Part shown: positions 35,025 to 46,184 of the stretch, piece by piece
Position numbering within the stretch: position 1 is the first letter of the stretch
Layout: each line of letters begins with the position of its first letter
Assembly (NCBI RefSeq): GCF_040045035.1
Contig: NZ_JBDZDS010000010.1
Location: 62,001-126,000, forward strand
DNA: 64,000 nucleotides
Direction: 5' to 3'
Origin: Pseudaminobacter sp040045035
Lineage (GTDB): Bacteria > Pseudomonadota > Alphaproteobacteria > Rhizobiales > Rhizobiaceae
Translations under genes and position numbers: made by a program
Notes under the pieces: generated by a model
Told to the model about the DNA's origin: nothing
Databases searched by the model: none
What the model saw: the letters and a program-made list of their open reading frames with translations, nothing else

Positions 35025-35049
35025 CGTTGATATCACCATGATATCAACG
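35025..35049. promoter_or_regulatory. Probable antitoxin operator
   Basis: A perfect 11-3-11 palindrome (CGTTGATATCA-CCA-TGATATCAACG) lies 11 nt upstream of the vapB start, next to its Shine-Dalgarno sequence. Position and symmetry fit a ribbon-helix-helix antitoxin autorepressor site. It implies that the module, and fghA behind it, has its own promoter inside the larger operon. Confidence 0.75.
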
Positions 35050-35074
35050 TTACCCAGGCGCGCAAGGCGAGGCG

Positions 35075-35731
35075 TCAGCTCGCCAGCGACACGACGAGGT
35101 TGACGGCGGCCGCGACGATCACGGTGTTGTAGAAGAACGAGATGATCGAATGAACTATCGCGGTCGTGCGCATGATCGTCGTGGTGACGCCGGTATCGGA
35201 GGTCTGCGCTGTCATGCCGATCACGACGGAGAAGTAGAGAAAATCCCATCCGCAGGGGCGCTCGGTTCCTGGGAAATCGAGGCCTCCCACCGGCTTCCTG
35301 CCGCGCTTGTCGCTCGATTCTGTGGCCTTGTCGCCCTTCCAGTAGAGGTTGGCGTAGTGCAGCGCGGCCATGCAGTGGATGGTGAACCAGCCGAGCGGCA
35401 GTGAGAGCATGGAAAATGCGAGCCAGTATGGATGCGGAATCTGTTTCGCATTCATCAGCACGAAGAGCGAGCCGATTGCGACGCACACCACCGCGAAATT
35501 GACCAGGAAGATGATCCAGACCGGTTCGTCCGCTTCCTGGGCGCGGCGGCTCAGGAAATCGGGCGTCAGGCGGGGCATCTGTCGCAACACGAGGGCGATG
35601 TAGGAGATGAAATAGACATTCGCCCCGATCGAATAGGCGAGGGGATGCTTCAGCACCAGCGCGACGACAAACGCGATCACCCCGGCGGCAGCGCTGCACA
35701 AGAAGATTACGTGGCGGCCGAAAGGCTTCAT
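35075..35731 (-). CDS. DUF1345 membrane protein
   Basis: A 218-aa integral membrane protein with about five hydrophobic segments (residues ~8-26, 33-50, 72-92, 103-124 and 195-216). It matches the DUF1345 family as I know it (MPRLTPDFLSRRAQEAD, GWDFLYFSVVIGMTAQTSD). Function unknown. The start at 35731 lies one base after the yaiI stop, so the two are co-translated. It is followed by the toxin-antitoxin operator after 25 nt. Confidence 0.87.
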   Translation of the reverse strand: MKPFGRHVIFLCSAAAGVIAFVVALVLKHPLAYSIGANVYFISYIALVLRQMPRLTPDFLSRRAQEADEPVWIIFLVNFAVVCVAIGSLFVLMNAKQIPHPYWLAFSMLSLPLGWFTIHCMAALHYANLYWKGDKATESSDKRGRKPVGGLDFPGTERPCGWDFLYFSVVIGMTAQTSDTGVTTTIMRTTAIVHSIISFFYNTVIVAAAVNLVVSLAS

Positions 35732-35732
35732 G

Positions 35733-36200
35733 TCATGTCCCCCGCGCCGACTGGAGCGCTCGCCGCGCCATCTGGTCGAGCGCTCCAAGAAAGCGCGAGC
35801 GGTCCTGCGGCGTGAAAGACGCATTGTAGCCCTTGCTCTCGCCGGTTTCGCGCAGATGCTGCTTCAGGTCGCGCATGGCCACCGCCATGCCGATCGTCTC
35901 GGGCGTGAAGGGTTTGCCGGTTACGCCCAGCACATGCGCGCCCAGCGCCACGGCGCGCGCGGCCAATGGAATATCGGCCGTTACGACGATGTCGTTGGGG
36001 CGCGCATGCTCGACGATCCAGTCGTCGGCCGCATCCGCGCCCTTGGAAACGACGACATGGCGCACCATCGGGTCGCGCGAGGGCCGCAGGCCCCCGTTGG
36101 ACACGAAGGTGACCACCAGCCCCAGCCGGTCCGCGACCTTCTCGGCTTCCGCCTTCACCGGGCAGGCGTCGGCGTCGACATAGATGATCGGGTCCGGCAT
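35733..36200 (-). CDS. YaiI/YqxD family protein (DUF188)
   Basis: A 155-aa protein of the widespread YaiI family, with the start IYVDADACPVKAEAEK, the middle DIVVTADIPLAARA and the C-terminal SRFLGALDQM. The fold is PIN-like and members may be nucleases, but no activity is established. It lies 14 nt downstream of frmA and one base before the DUF1345 gene, so it belongs to the same transcript. No link to formaldehyde metabolism is known. Confidence 0.92.
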   Translation of the reverse strand: MPDPIIYVDADACPVKAEAEKVADRLGLVVTFVSNGGLRPSRDPMVRHVVVSKGADAADDWIVEHARPNDIVVTADIPLAARAVALGAHVLGVTGKPFTPETIGMAVAMRDLKQHLRETGESKGYNASFTPQDRSRFLGALDQMARRALQSARGT

Positions 36201-36214
36201 GGCGCTGTTTCGGC

Positions 36215-37342
36215 TCAGTAGACCACCACCGAGCGGATCGACTTGCCCTGGTTCATCAGATCAAAACCCTTGTTGATGTCTTCCAGCGGCATGGTGTGGG
36301 TGATCATCGGATCGATCTGGATCTTGCCCTCCATGTACCAGTCGACGATCTTCGGCACGTCGGTGCGGCCGCGCGCGCCGCCGAAGGCGGTGCCCTTCCA
36401 AGTGCGGCCGGTGACCAGCTGGAACGGCCGCGTCGATATCTCCTGGCCGGCGCCGGCGACGCCGATGATGATCGATTCACCCCAGCCGCGATGCGCCGAT
36501 TCGAGCGCCTGGCGCATGACCTTGACGTTGCCGGTGCAGTCGAAGGTGTAGTCGGCGCCGCCGATCTGGTCGGCGCCGCGCTTGGTCATGTTGACCAGAT
36601 AGGGCACGATATCGCCGTCGACTTCGGTCGGGTTGACGAAATGGGTCATGCCGAAGCGCTCGCCCCACGCCTTCTTCTCGTTGTTGAGGTCGACGCCGAT
36701 GATCATGTCGGCGCCGGCCAGGCGCAGGCCCTGGATGACGTTGAGGCCGATGCCACCGAGGCCGAAGACGATCGCCGTCGCGCCGATCTCGACCTTGGCG
36801 GTGTTGATGACGGCGCCGATGCCGGTGGTGACGCCGCAGCCGATGTAGCAGATCTTGTCGAATGGCGCGTCGGGGTTGACCTTGGCCAGCGCGATCTCGG
36901 GCAGCACGGTGAAGTTGGAGAAGGTCGAGCAACCCATGTAGTGGAAGATCTTGTCCTTGCCGATCGAGAAGCGGCTGCTGCCGTCGGGCATCAGGCCCTG
37001 GCCCTGGGTCGAGCGGATGGCGGTGCACAGGTTGGTCTTGCGGCTGAGGCAGGACGGGCAGGTGCGGCACTCCGGCGTGTAGAGCGGGATGACGTGGTCG
37101 CCCTTCTTGAGCGAGGTGACGCCCTTGCCGACGTCGACGACGACGCCGGCGCCCTCATGGCCGAGGATGGCCGGGAAGATGCCCTCCGGGTCGGCGCCCG
37201 AGAGGGTGAATTCGTCGGTGTGGCAGATGCCGGTCGCCTTGATCTCGACCAGAACCTCGCCCTCGCGCGGGCCCTCGAGATCAATCTCCATGATCTCCAG
37301 CGGCTTTCCGGCGGCAACGGCAACGGCGGCACGCGTCTTCAT
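36215..37342 (-). CDS. frmA: S-(hydroxymethyl)glutathione dehydrogenase, class III alcohol dehydrogenase
   Basis: Oxidises S-(hydroxymethyl)glutathione, formed from formaldehyde and glutathione, to S-formylglutathione with NAD+. The 375-aa zinc enzyme has the catalytic Zn motif GICHTDEFTLSG, GHEGAGVV, the structural-zinc cysteines CRTCPSCLSRKTNLC and the nucleotide-binding GLGGIGLNVIQG; all fit class III ADH. First gene of the six-gene unit frmA-yaiI-DUF1345-vapB-vapC-fghA. Its promoter faces a channel gene across 144 nt. GGGAG lies 11 nt before the start. Also called adhC or flhA in rhizobia. Confidence 0.97.
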   Translation of the reverse strand: MKTRAAVAVAAGKPLEIMEIDLEGPREGEVLVEIKATGICHTDEFTLSGADPEGIFPAILGHEGAGVVVDVGKGVTSLKKGDHVIPLYTPECRTCPSCLSRKTNLCTAIRSTQGQGLMPDGSSRFSIGKDKIFHYMGCSTFSNFTVLPEIALAKVNPDAPFDKICYIGCGVTTGIGAVINTAKVEIGATAIVFGLGGIGLNVIQGLRLAGADMIIGVDLNNEKKAWGERFGMTHFVNPTEVDGDIVPYLVNMTKRGADQIGGADYTFDCTGNVKVMRQALESAHRGWGESIIIGVAGAGQEISTRPFQLVTGRTWKGTAFGGARGRTDVPKIVDWYMEGKIQIDPMITHTMPLEDINKGFDLMNQGKSIRSVVVY

Positions 37343-37486
37343 AATGATTGTAACTCCCTCGAAATGCGAAAAAAATTCGGCGCCAAACTTTCAGGTTTCG
37401 GCTGCCTTATCAAGCTCCCGGCGGGCGAGACGAATTGTCCGTCTCATTGCCATGGCAGGGCCACCATCTACATTATCAATTCGATA

Positions 37487-37921
37487 ATGGTAGCTAACCT
37501 CCTCCTTGCCACGGTTTTCGACGTGGTCACCTTCCTGGTGCACGCGGCAGGATTGATCACGCTCACCCACATGGTTTCGTTTCTTCTGGCCCATCCGATA
37601 CTGAACGGGAAGCAGGGCGAGACGGTCGTCGCCATGGCCTTGCTGGCCTTGGGGCTGTTCATTCTGGTGGCCGTGGAAATCGCGATATGGGCGGCTGGAA
37701 TGCGCCTAGTCGGCGCGTTCCAGGATTTCGATACGGCCTTCTACTTTTCGGCATCCACCTTCGCGACCATCGGCTTCAACGATGTGGCGCCAGCCAAGGC
37801 ATGGCGTCTGCTTTCCTCGCTTGAGGGGGTGACGGGCCTTCTGATCGTGGGCTGGACGGCGGCCTATCTCGTCACCTCCGGCGTGCGCTTCGGGCCCTTT
37901 GAGCGCGACAAGCACTTCTGA
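37487..37921 (+). CDS. Minimal two-helix potassium-channel-like protein
   Basis: A 144-aa membrane protein with hydrophobic helices at residues ~4-24 and ~42-68, a pore-loop segment with the selectivity-filter-like FATIGFND (the usual signature is T-x-G-[YF]-G-D, here TIGFND), and a last helix ~105-128. It resembles the Ion_trans_2 pore but has no RCK or cyclic-nucleotide domain. The ATG at 37487 has no clear SD; the frame is open further upstream so the N-terminus is uncertain. It diverges from frmA and precedes pccA by 106 nt. Confidence 0.8.
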   Translation: MVANLLLATVFDVVTFLVHAAGLITLTHMVSFLLAHPILNGKQGETVVAMALLALGLFILVAVEIAIWAAGMRLVGAFQDFDTAFYFSASTFATIGFNDVAPAKAWRLLSSLEGVTGLLIVGWTAAYLVTSGVRFGPFERDKHF

Positions 37922-38027
37922 CAACCTGCCGTTTGCGGCAACGGTCCCCCGCGACGATGAATCCGGCACTTGAGGCGTTGCCGGATAGCCCATAGAACTG
38001 GACCTTCCGGCAAGGGAAGACGTCTGC

Positions 38028-40040
<2,013 letters not shown>

Positions 40041-40047
40041 GGGAGCG

Positions 40048-40073
40048 CCGCGCCTGAGTTCGGCCCGGCGCGG
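40048..40073. terminator. Shared terminator between pccA and panC
   Basis: A 7-bp GC-only stem (CCGCGCC / GGCGCGG) with a 12-nt loop sits in the 39-nt gap between convergent genes and could terminate both. It is followed by A-rich sequence on the + strand. Confidence 0.5.
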
Positions 40074-40079
40074 AAAACC

Positions 40080-40940
40080 TCAACTCGACCGAACCGCGCT
40101 GACCTCGACATTGTCGATCAGCCGCGTGTCGCCGAGCCACGCTGCGACCAGCAGGCGGGCAGGGCGGTCGAGACGGTTCAGCGGGGACAGATCATCCGCG
40201 CCCCGCAATTCCAGATATTCGACCTCACGGAAGCCTGCGGCCAGAATGGCACCTTTCGCTTCTTCCAATGTCGGGGCAACCGGATCACCCGAACTCAGGC
40301 GCTCGGCGGTTGCGAACAGAATCTGCGGCAGCTTCGAGGCAACGACACGCTCCGCTTCTGACAGCCGGACATTGCGCGACGACATTGCCAGCCCGTCGGC
40401 CTCGCGCACGGTCGGGCAGCCGATGACCTCTATCGGGATGTCGAGATCGCGCGCCATGCGCTTGACGACGTGAAGCTGCTGATAGTCCTTCTCGCCGAAC
40501 AGGGCGACATCGGCTCCGGTTTGGAGGAAAAGCTTTGCAACGACCGTAGCCATGCCATCGAAATGGCCCTGCCGGAATGCGCCGCACAAGCCTTCGCTGA
40601 CGCCGCTTACCGAAACCGTGGTGGCAAAACCTTCGGAATAGATCTCTTCGGCATTGGGCGCGTAGAGCACATGCGCACCGACGGGACCGAGCTTCGCCGC
40701 ATCCTCTCTTTCTGTGCGTGGATAGGCGGCAAGATCGGCCGCGCTGTTGAACTGTTTTGGGTTGACGAACAGGGTGACGATCACCCGATCCGCCTTGGCG
40801 AGCGCTGCGCGCACGAGGCTCAGATGCCCTTCGTGCAGCGCGCCCATGGTCGGCACGACCGCCACTTTCGCGCCTTCTCGGCGCCATCCGGCGACCGTCG
40901 CCCGAAGCTCGGCCAAGGTGCGGACGATCGGCACGCTCAT
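40080..40940 (-). CDS. panC: Pantothenate synthetase
   Basis: ATP-dependent condensation of pantoate with beta-alanine to pantothenate. The 286-aa protein has the nucleotidyl-transferase motif PTMGALHEGHLSLV, FVNPKQFN, GEKDYQQL and the second signature MSSRNVRLS. Length is normal. Its ATG overlaps the panB stop by four bases (ATGA), showing coupled translation of the last step with the first. Confidence 0.97.
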   Translation of the reverse strand: MSVPIVRTLAELRATVAGWRREGAKVAVVPTMGALHEGHLSLVRAALAKADRVIVTLFVNPKQFNSAADLAAYPRTEREDAAKLGPVGAHVLYAPNAEEIYSEGFATTVSVSGVSEGLCGAFRQGHFDGMATVVAKLFLQTGADVALFGEKDYQQLHVVKRMARDLDIPIEVIGCPTVREADGLAMSSRNVRLSEAERVVASKLPQILFATAERLSSGDPVAPTLEEAKGAILAAGFREVEYLELRGADDLSPLNRLDRPARLLVAAWLGDTRLIDNVEVSAVRSS

Positions 40941-41782
40941 TTGGTGTCTCCCTTGGGAGCCGCCTTCGGGGTCTCACCGAATACATGTTCCTCGGCTGGG
41001 AAGCGTCGTGCCCGCACATCCGCCGCATAAGCCTCGATTGCCGAAGACGCCTCCGCGCCCAGCTCGGCATAGCGCTTGACGAATTTCGGCCGGAAGTCGG
41101 TGAACATGCCCAGCATGTCGTCGGCCACGAGCACCTGTCCGTCGCAGGCGGCCGAGGCGCCGATACCGATCGTGGGGATGGCGATCTCTTCGGTGATCCG
41201 GCGTGCGAGCGCCTCCGGCACTTTTTCAAGCACGACCGCGAATGCACCGGCATCCGCAACCGCCCTGGCGTCGGCCAAAACCCTGTCGCGGTCCTTTCCG
41301 CGTCCTTGCACGGTGTAGCCGCCGAAGGTGTTGACGCCCTGAGGGGTCAGGCCGACATGGGCCATGACCGGAATGCCGCGCCCGGTCAGGAAACGGATCG
41401 TCTCCGCCATCGTCTCGCCGCCTTCGAGCTTGACCGCCCCGCAGCCGGTTTCTGCCATCATGCGGGAGGCATTGCGGAACGCCTGCTCGGGGCTTTCCTC
41501 ATAGAAGCCGAAGGGCAGGTCCACGACCATAAGCGCATGTTCCAGCCCGCGCCGCACGGCCTTGCCGTGCATGATCATCATGTCGAGCGTCACGCCAAGG
41601 GTGGACGGCAGGCCGTGCAGAACCATGCCAACACTGTCGCCAACCAAGGCGATGTCGCAATGCGTATCGACGAGCCGCGCCATCGGCGTGGTATAGGCAG
41701 TCAGGCAGACCAGCGGCGTCCCGCCCTTGGCGGCAACCACCTGCCGGGGCGTCACCGCGCGTGCTTGTCCGGTTGCGCTCAT
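40937..41782 (-). CDS. panB: 3-methyl-2-oxobutanoate hydroxymethyltransferase
   Basis: Forms ketopantoate from 2-oxoisovalerate and methylene-tetrahydrofolate. From ATG 41782, with GGAAGGAGAAGG just upstream, the protein has 281 aa; an in-frame ATG 54 nt further out is less likely. Motifs: GDSVGMVLHGLPST, MVVDLPFGFYEES, GIPVMAHVGLTPQ and the active-site region IPTIGIGASAACDGQVLV. First gene of the panB-panC operon, divergent from dnaE across about 240 nt. No panD or panE is visible here. Confidence 0.97.
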   Translation of the reverse strand: MSATGQARAVTPRQVVAAKGGTPLVCLTAYTTPMARLVDTHCDIALVGDSVGMVLHGLPSTLGVTLDMMIMHGKAVRRGLEHALMVVDLPFGFYEESPEQAFRNASRMMAETGCGAVKLEGGETMAETIRFLTGRGIPVMAHVGLTPQGVNTFGGYTVQGRGKDRDRVLADARAVADAGAFAVVLEKVPEALARRITEEIAIPTIGIGASAACDGQVLVADDMLGMFTDFRPKFVKRYAELGAEASSAIEAYAADVRARRFPAEEHVFGETPKAAPKGDTK

Positions 41783-42024
41783 GCCTTCTCCTTCCCTGGC
41801 CCAGTTCCGGGCGACCAGTGGCATATTTTTGTGCAATTGCGAAGGGAAATGGTGCGTCTGCGAACGACAGTCGGTCGCATGAATGCCACGGGAAAAAATT
41901 CAGGGCGGGAACAGATTCGATGCCGCATTGAACCACCTTCCTGTGATCGTTACCTATTCGGACTGGACCCGGCTATTCTCAATAGTGACAATGGTCCCGA
42001 TCCGACTCTCGAAATGAAAAGCCG

Positions 42025-45000
42025 ATGAACAGCGAACGACCGCCGCGCGACCCAATCCTGCGGAGCGCTCTCACTGCGCAAGCCAATGCAGCTGCGCCCA
42101 AGGCGCCTCAAGCGCCGACGCGCGCCTTCATCCACCTGCGCGTCCATTCGGCCTATTCGCTGCTGGAAGGCGCGCTGCCGCTCGGTAAGATCATCGGCCA
42201 TGCGGTAAAGGACGAGTCGCCGGCCATCGCCGTCACCGACACCAACAATCTGTTCGGCGCGCTGGAGTTTGCCCAGAAGGCGACCAAGGACGGCGTGCAG
42301 CCGCTGGTGGGCTGCCTGCTCGCCGCCGATTTCAGTGACGGCACCGACGCAGGCCCCTCCCGCAAGCAGGGCGTGGAACTTTATTCGGTGGTTCTGATCG
42401 CCGCTACCGAAGTCGGCTATGCCAATTTGGTTCGCATCATCAGCCGCGCCTATCTGGAAACGCAGTCGGGCGAGCCGGTGCACGCCAAGCTCGACTGGAT
42501 CGGCAATCTGTCCGAAGGCATCATTTGCCTTTCCGGCGGGCCGCGCGGACCGATCGGCGCGGCCATCAAGGCCGGCCATGCCGAACTCGCGGAAAGCCGG
42601 CTGCTTGCCCTGCAGGGAATGTTCGGCGACCGCCTCTATGTCGAGCTTGAGCGCCTGGTCGGCTACGACCGCGCGGTAGAAGCCGCCACCATCGATCTCG
42701 CCTACCGCCAACGGCTGCCACTGGTCGCCACCAACGAGTCGTTTTTCCCGAAACGCGACGACTACGAGGCGCATGACGCGCTGATCGCCATTGCCGAAGG
42801 TTCGGTCGTCGCCGAGGACAACCGGCGCCGCTTGACGCCGGACAATTATCTCAAGTCGCAGAAGGAGATGTCGCAGCTTTTTGCCGATCTGCCCGAGGCG
42901 ATCGACAACACCATCGAGATCGCGCAGCGCTGCTCCTACTTCCCGCAGAACCGCAAGCCCATCCTACCGCGCTTCGCCGGCGCCGACGTCGCCGACGCTG
43001 AAGCCGCCGAAAGGGCCGAAGCCGAGGAGCTTGCACGCCAGGCGCGCGAGGGGCTTGCGCAGCGCATTGCGGAGCGCGGTCGCTACGCCGGATTCACGGA
43101 AGAGCAGTATCGCGAGCGGCTGGAGTTCGAGATCGGCATCATCGAGCGCATGAAGTTCCCCGGCTACTTCCTGATCGTCTCGGACTTCATCAAATGGGCC
43201 AAGACCCAAGGCATCCCGGTCGGGCCGGGCCGCGGCTCCGGCGCGGGCTCGCTGGTTGCCTATGCGCTCACCATCACCGACGTCGACCCGCTGCGCTTCT
43301 CGCTGCTGTTCGAGCGCTTCCTCAACCCGGACCGCGTCTCGATGCCCGACTTCGACATCGACTTCTGCCAGGACCGGCGCGAAGAGGTGATCCGCTACGT
43401 GCAGGGCAAGTATGGCCGCGACCAGGTCGGCCAGATCATCACCTTCGGTACGTTGCAAGCGCGCGCCGTGCTGCGCGACGTCGGCCGCGTGCTGCAGATG
43501 CCCTATGGCCAGGTCGACCGGCTGTGCAAGATGGTGCCGGCCAACCCGGCCAATCCGGTCAAGCTGAAGGATGCCATCGAGGCCGAGCCGCGCTTCGCAG
43601 AGGAGGCCGAGCGCGAACCCATCGTCCAGACCCTTCTCGACATGGCGCAAAAGCTGGAAGGCCTCTATCGCCACGCCTCCACGCACGCCGCCGGCATCGT
43701 CATCGGCGACCGTCCGCTGTCTGAACTGGTGCCGATGTACCGTGATCCGCGCTCGGACATGCCGGTCACCCAGTTCAACATGAAGAAGGTCGAGGACGCC
43801 GGGCTCGTAAAATTCGACTTCCTCGGCCTGAAGACGCTCTCGGTTCTACAAACCGCCGTCAAGCTGATCAGCCGGCGCGGCGTCGACATCGATCTTGCGC
43901 AGATCCCGCTCGACGACCCGCAAACCTATGCCATGCTGTCGCGCGGCGAAACGGTCGGCATCTTCCAGGTTGAAAGTGCGGGCATGCGCAAGGCGCTGAT
44001 CGGCATGAAGCCCGACTGCATCGAGGACATCATCGCGCTGGTTGCGCTCTACCGCCCGGGCCCGATGGAGAACATCCCGATCTACAACGCCCGCAAGCAT
44101 GGGGAGGAGGAGATCGCATCTATCCATCCCATGATCGACCATCTTGTGAAGGAGACCCAAGGGGTTATCGTCTACCAGGAGCAGGTCATGCAGATCGCGC
44201 AGGAGCTGGCCGGCTATTCGCTCGGCGAAGCCGACCTTCTGCGCCGCGCCATGGGTAAGAAGATCCGCGCCGAAATGGACAAGCAGCGCGAGCGTTTTGT
44301 CTCCGGTGCGGTGGAAAAGGGCGTCAGCAAGCAGCAGTCGGACTTCATCTTCGACCTGCTGGCGAAGTTCGCAGACTACGGCTTCAACAAGTCGCACGCG
44401 GCTGCCTATGCCATCGTTTCCTACCAGACGGCCTATCTGAAGGCGCATTACCCGGTCGAGTTTTTGGCCGCGTCGATGACCTACGATATGTCCAACACCG
44501 ACAAGCTGTCGGACTTCCGGCAGGATGCGATGCGGCTGGGCATCGAGGTCTTGCCGCCGTCGGTCATGACCTCGTACCGTCCGTTCGAAGTGGGCGAAAA
44601 CCGAATCTATTACGCGCTCGCGGCCATCAAGGGCGTGGGCGAGGCTGCGGTGGACCACATCGTCGCCAAGCGGGCCGAAAAGCCTTTTGCCGACCTCGAG
44701 GACTTCTGCGAGCGCATCGACCCGAAAGTCGTCGGCAAGCGCGTCTTCGAAAGCCTGATCAATGCCGGTGCGCTGGATTGCTTCGGCCACGACCGCGCCT
44801 CGCTGATGGCCGGCGTGGAGCGCATGATGGGCCTTGCCTCGCGCTCGCAGGCCGATGCCGCCGCCGGCATCACCGACATGTTCGGCGCGGCTTCGCCCGG
44901 GCGCCAGAAGCAGCTGCATCTGCCCGCCGCCGAGCCATGGCTGCCGGCCGACCGGCTGCACCGCGAGTTCCAAGTCGTCGGCTTCTACCTCTCCGCGCAT

Positions 45001-45564
45001 CCGCTCGACGAATACAAGAAGGTGTTGGAAAAGATGCGCGTCCAGACCTGGACCGAATTTTCCGCAGCCGTGAAGCGCGGCGCCAGCGCGGGGCGCCTGG
45101 CCGGCACCGTCACCTCCAAGCAGGAGCGCAAGACCCGCACCGGCAACAAGATGGGCGTGGTGATGTTCTCCGACACCTCGGGCCAGTACGAGGCGGTGAT
45201 GTTCTCCGAAGCTTTGGCGCAATATCGCGACCTTCTCGAGCCCGGCAAATCGGTCGTCATCACCGTCGCGGCGGAGAACAGGCCCGAAGGCGTCAATCTG
45301 CGCGTCCAGACCGTGCACTCGCTGGAGGACGAGGCCAGCCGCGTCCAGAAGGCGCTGCGCATCTATCTGCGCGATGCCTCGCCGCTCAACGTGCTCGCCA
45401 ACCAGCTCAACACCAGAGGCGAGGGGCAGGTGAGTTTTGTCCTCATCAAGGACAACGCCCAGGGCGAGATCGAGGTCAGCCTTCCCGACCGCTACCGCAT
45501 CACGCCGCAGATCGCCTCCGCCATGCGCGCGGTGCCCGGCGTGGTTGAGGTGGAACTGGTGTAG
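42025..45564 (+). CDS. dnaE: DNA polymerase III alpha subunit
   Basis: Replicative polymerase, 1179 aa. The N-terminal PHP domain starts at about residue 33 (FIHLRVHSAYSLLEGALP); the polymerase active-site aspartates are in MPDFDIDFC (~residue 439) with GPGRGSGAGSLVAYAL before it. The tandem HhH region lies near GVGEAAVDHIV and an OB-fold domain near the C-terminus. Length and order fit DnaE1, not the shorter error-prone ImuC/DnaE2. Start assigned to the ATG at 42025, about 30 residues before the PHP domain. Transcribed alone, with a weak hairpin after the stop. Confidence 0.97.
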   Translation: MNSERPPRDPILRSALTAQANAAAPKAPQAPTRAFIHLRVHSAYSLLEGALPLGKIIGHAVKDESPAIAVTDTNNLFGALEFAQKATKDGVQPLVGCLLAADFSDGTDAGPSRKQGVELYSVVLIAATEVGYANLVRIISRAYLETQSGEPVHAKLDWIGNLSEGIICLSGGPRGPIGAAIKAGHAELAESRLLALQGMFGDRLYVELERLVGYDRAVEAATIDLAYRQRLPLVATNESFFPKRDDYEAHDALIAIAEGSVVAEDNRRRLTPDNYLKSQKEMSQLFADLPEAIDNTIEIAQRCSYFPQNRKPILPRFAGADVADAEAAERAEAEELARQAREGLAQRIAERGRYAGFTEEQYRERLEFEIGIIERMKFPGYFLIVSDFIKWAKTQGIPVGPGRGSGAGSLVAYALTITDVDPLRFSLLFERFLNPDRVSMPDFDIDFCQDRREEVIRYVQGKYGRDQVGQIITFGTLQARAVLRDVGRVLQMPYGQVDRLCKMVPANPANPVKLKDAIEAEPRFAEEAEREPIVQTLLDMAQKLEGLYRHASTHAAGIVIGDRPLSELVPMYRDPRSDMPVTQFNMKKVEDAGLVKFDFLGLKTLSVLQTAVKLISRRGVDIDLAQIPLDDPQTYAMLSRGETVGIFQVESAGMRKALIGMKPDCIEDIIALVALYRPGPMENIPIYNARKHGEEEIASIHPMIDHLVKETQGVIVYQEQVMQIAQELAGYSLGEADLLRRAMGKKIRAEMDKQRERFVSGAVEKGVSKQQSDFIFDLLAKFADYGFNKSHAAAYAIVSYQTAYLKAHYPVEFLAASMTYDMSNTDKLSDFRQDAMRLGIEVLPPSVMTSYRPFEVGENRIYYALAAIKGVGEAAVDHIVAKRAEKPFADLEDFCERIDPKVVGKRVFESLINAGALDCFGHDRASLMAGVERMMGLASRSQADAAAGITDMFGAASPGRQKQLHLPAAEPWLPADRLHREFQVVGFYLSAHPLDEYKKVLEKMRVQTWTEFSAAVKRGASAGRLAGTVTSKQERKTRTGNKMGVVMFSDTSGQYEAVMFSEALAQYRDLLEPGKSVVITVAAENRPEGVNLRVQTVHSLEDEASRVQKALRIYLRDASPLNVLANQLNTRGEGQVSFVLIKDNAQGEIEVSLPDRYRITPQIASAMRAVPGVVEVELV

Positions 45565-45664
45565 GGGGCGTTTGGCGGGACGGCCGGAAAGGCCGTTGCC
45601 GACCCGGACCTGCCGCGGGGTGCAGGTGGCGAGTCCGAGGCCTGGGTCCCCGGAACCTCCGCAT

Positions 45665-45684
45665 CTTGCTTCGCTCTTGCTTCG
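45665..45684. repeat. 9-bp direct repeat in an imperfect palindromic segment
   Basis: CTTGCTTCG occurs twice with an 11-nt period, followed by GGCCCGAGGACGACGG. The flanking words (GTCCCCGG about 20 nt upstream, GGCCCGAGGAC downstream) are partly complementary. It has the look of the dispersed intergenic palindromes seen in rhizobial genomes, but copy number cannot be tested in this window. Confidence 0.3.
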
Positions 45685-46005
45685 GCCCGAGGACGACGGT
45701 TTTGACGTCGCTTTCGGCAACCTTAGATAATCTGCAGGAACCTTCAGCAAGTAGCGATTGAAGTATCCGGCGACTCTCAACGCTGGCGAGTTCGCGCACG
45801 CGTCTATCCCGCTGATTTGCGAACGTCGGGATGCGCTCGGCAGTGGACTTTCGCGCTTCCATCGAATCTCTATTATGTCGCAACTTTGAACGTGCGCCCT
45901 CGCCATACTCACGCGCCTGCACCAGCGGCACGCTCACAAGCCTACCCAACTGATTTCACGAAGCGTGCCGTCGCGCCTTCCGTGCGTTCAGTCAATTGAT
46001 CTCGC

Positions 46006-46184
46006 GAGCCAATGCCAGAATCAATGGCGGCGCGATCGCACTCGGTCATCTGGTTGGCGCGACCGGCGCGATCCTGACAGTGAGAGCTCTCTATGAACCG
46101 AAGCGCCTCGGTGGTGGCTACGGCTTGATCACCATGTGCATTGGCGACGGGCAGGGCATCGCGTTGGTGGTAAGGGCAGAGTAG
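46006..46184 (+). pseudogene. C-terminal relic of a thiolase (acetyl-CoA acyltransferase)
   Basis: About 59 codons match the extreme C-terminus of thiolases: NGGAIALGH, GATGAILTVRALYE, GGGYGLITMCIGDGQGIA. The active-site His of the GH motif and the Cys in TMCIG are both still there. However, the usual HP(L/I)G reads HLVG and the GGGQG glycine-rich turn has one Asp (CIGDGQG). All ~330 upstream residues are missing: no thiolase sequence is seen before base ~46000 in any frame. The fragment ends in TAG. It must be non-functional and marks a lost beta-oxidation or acetoacetyl-CoA gene. Confidence 0.8.

Noticed and set aside
43846..45912. 688-codon open frame antisense to dnaE
   Set aside because: Same reason: mirrors dnaE codon bias and resembles no protein family.
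45996..46184. Treating the 62-codon frame as an intact small gene
   Set aside because: It matches only the last ~59 residues of thiolases with changes at conserved glycine and proline positions and no upstream body, so it is called a relic.
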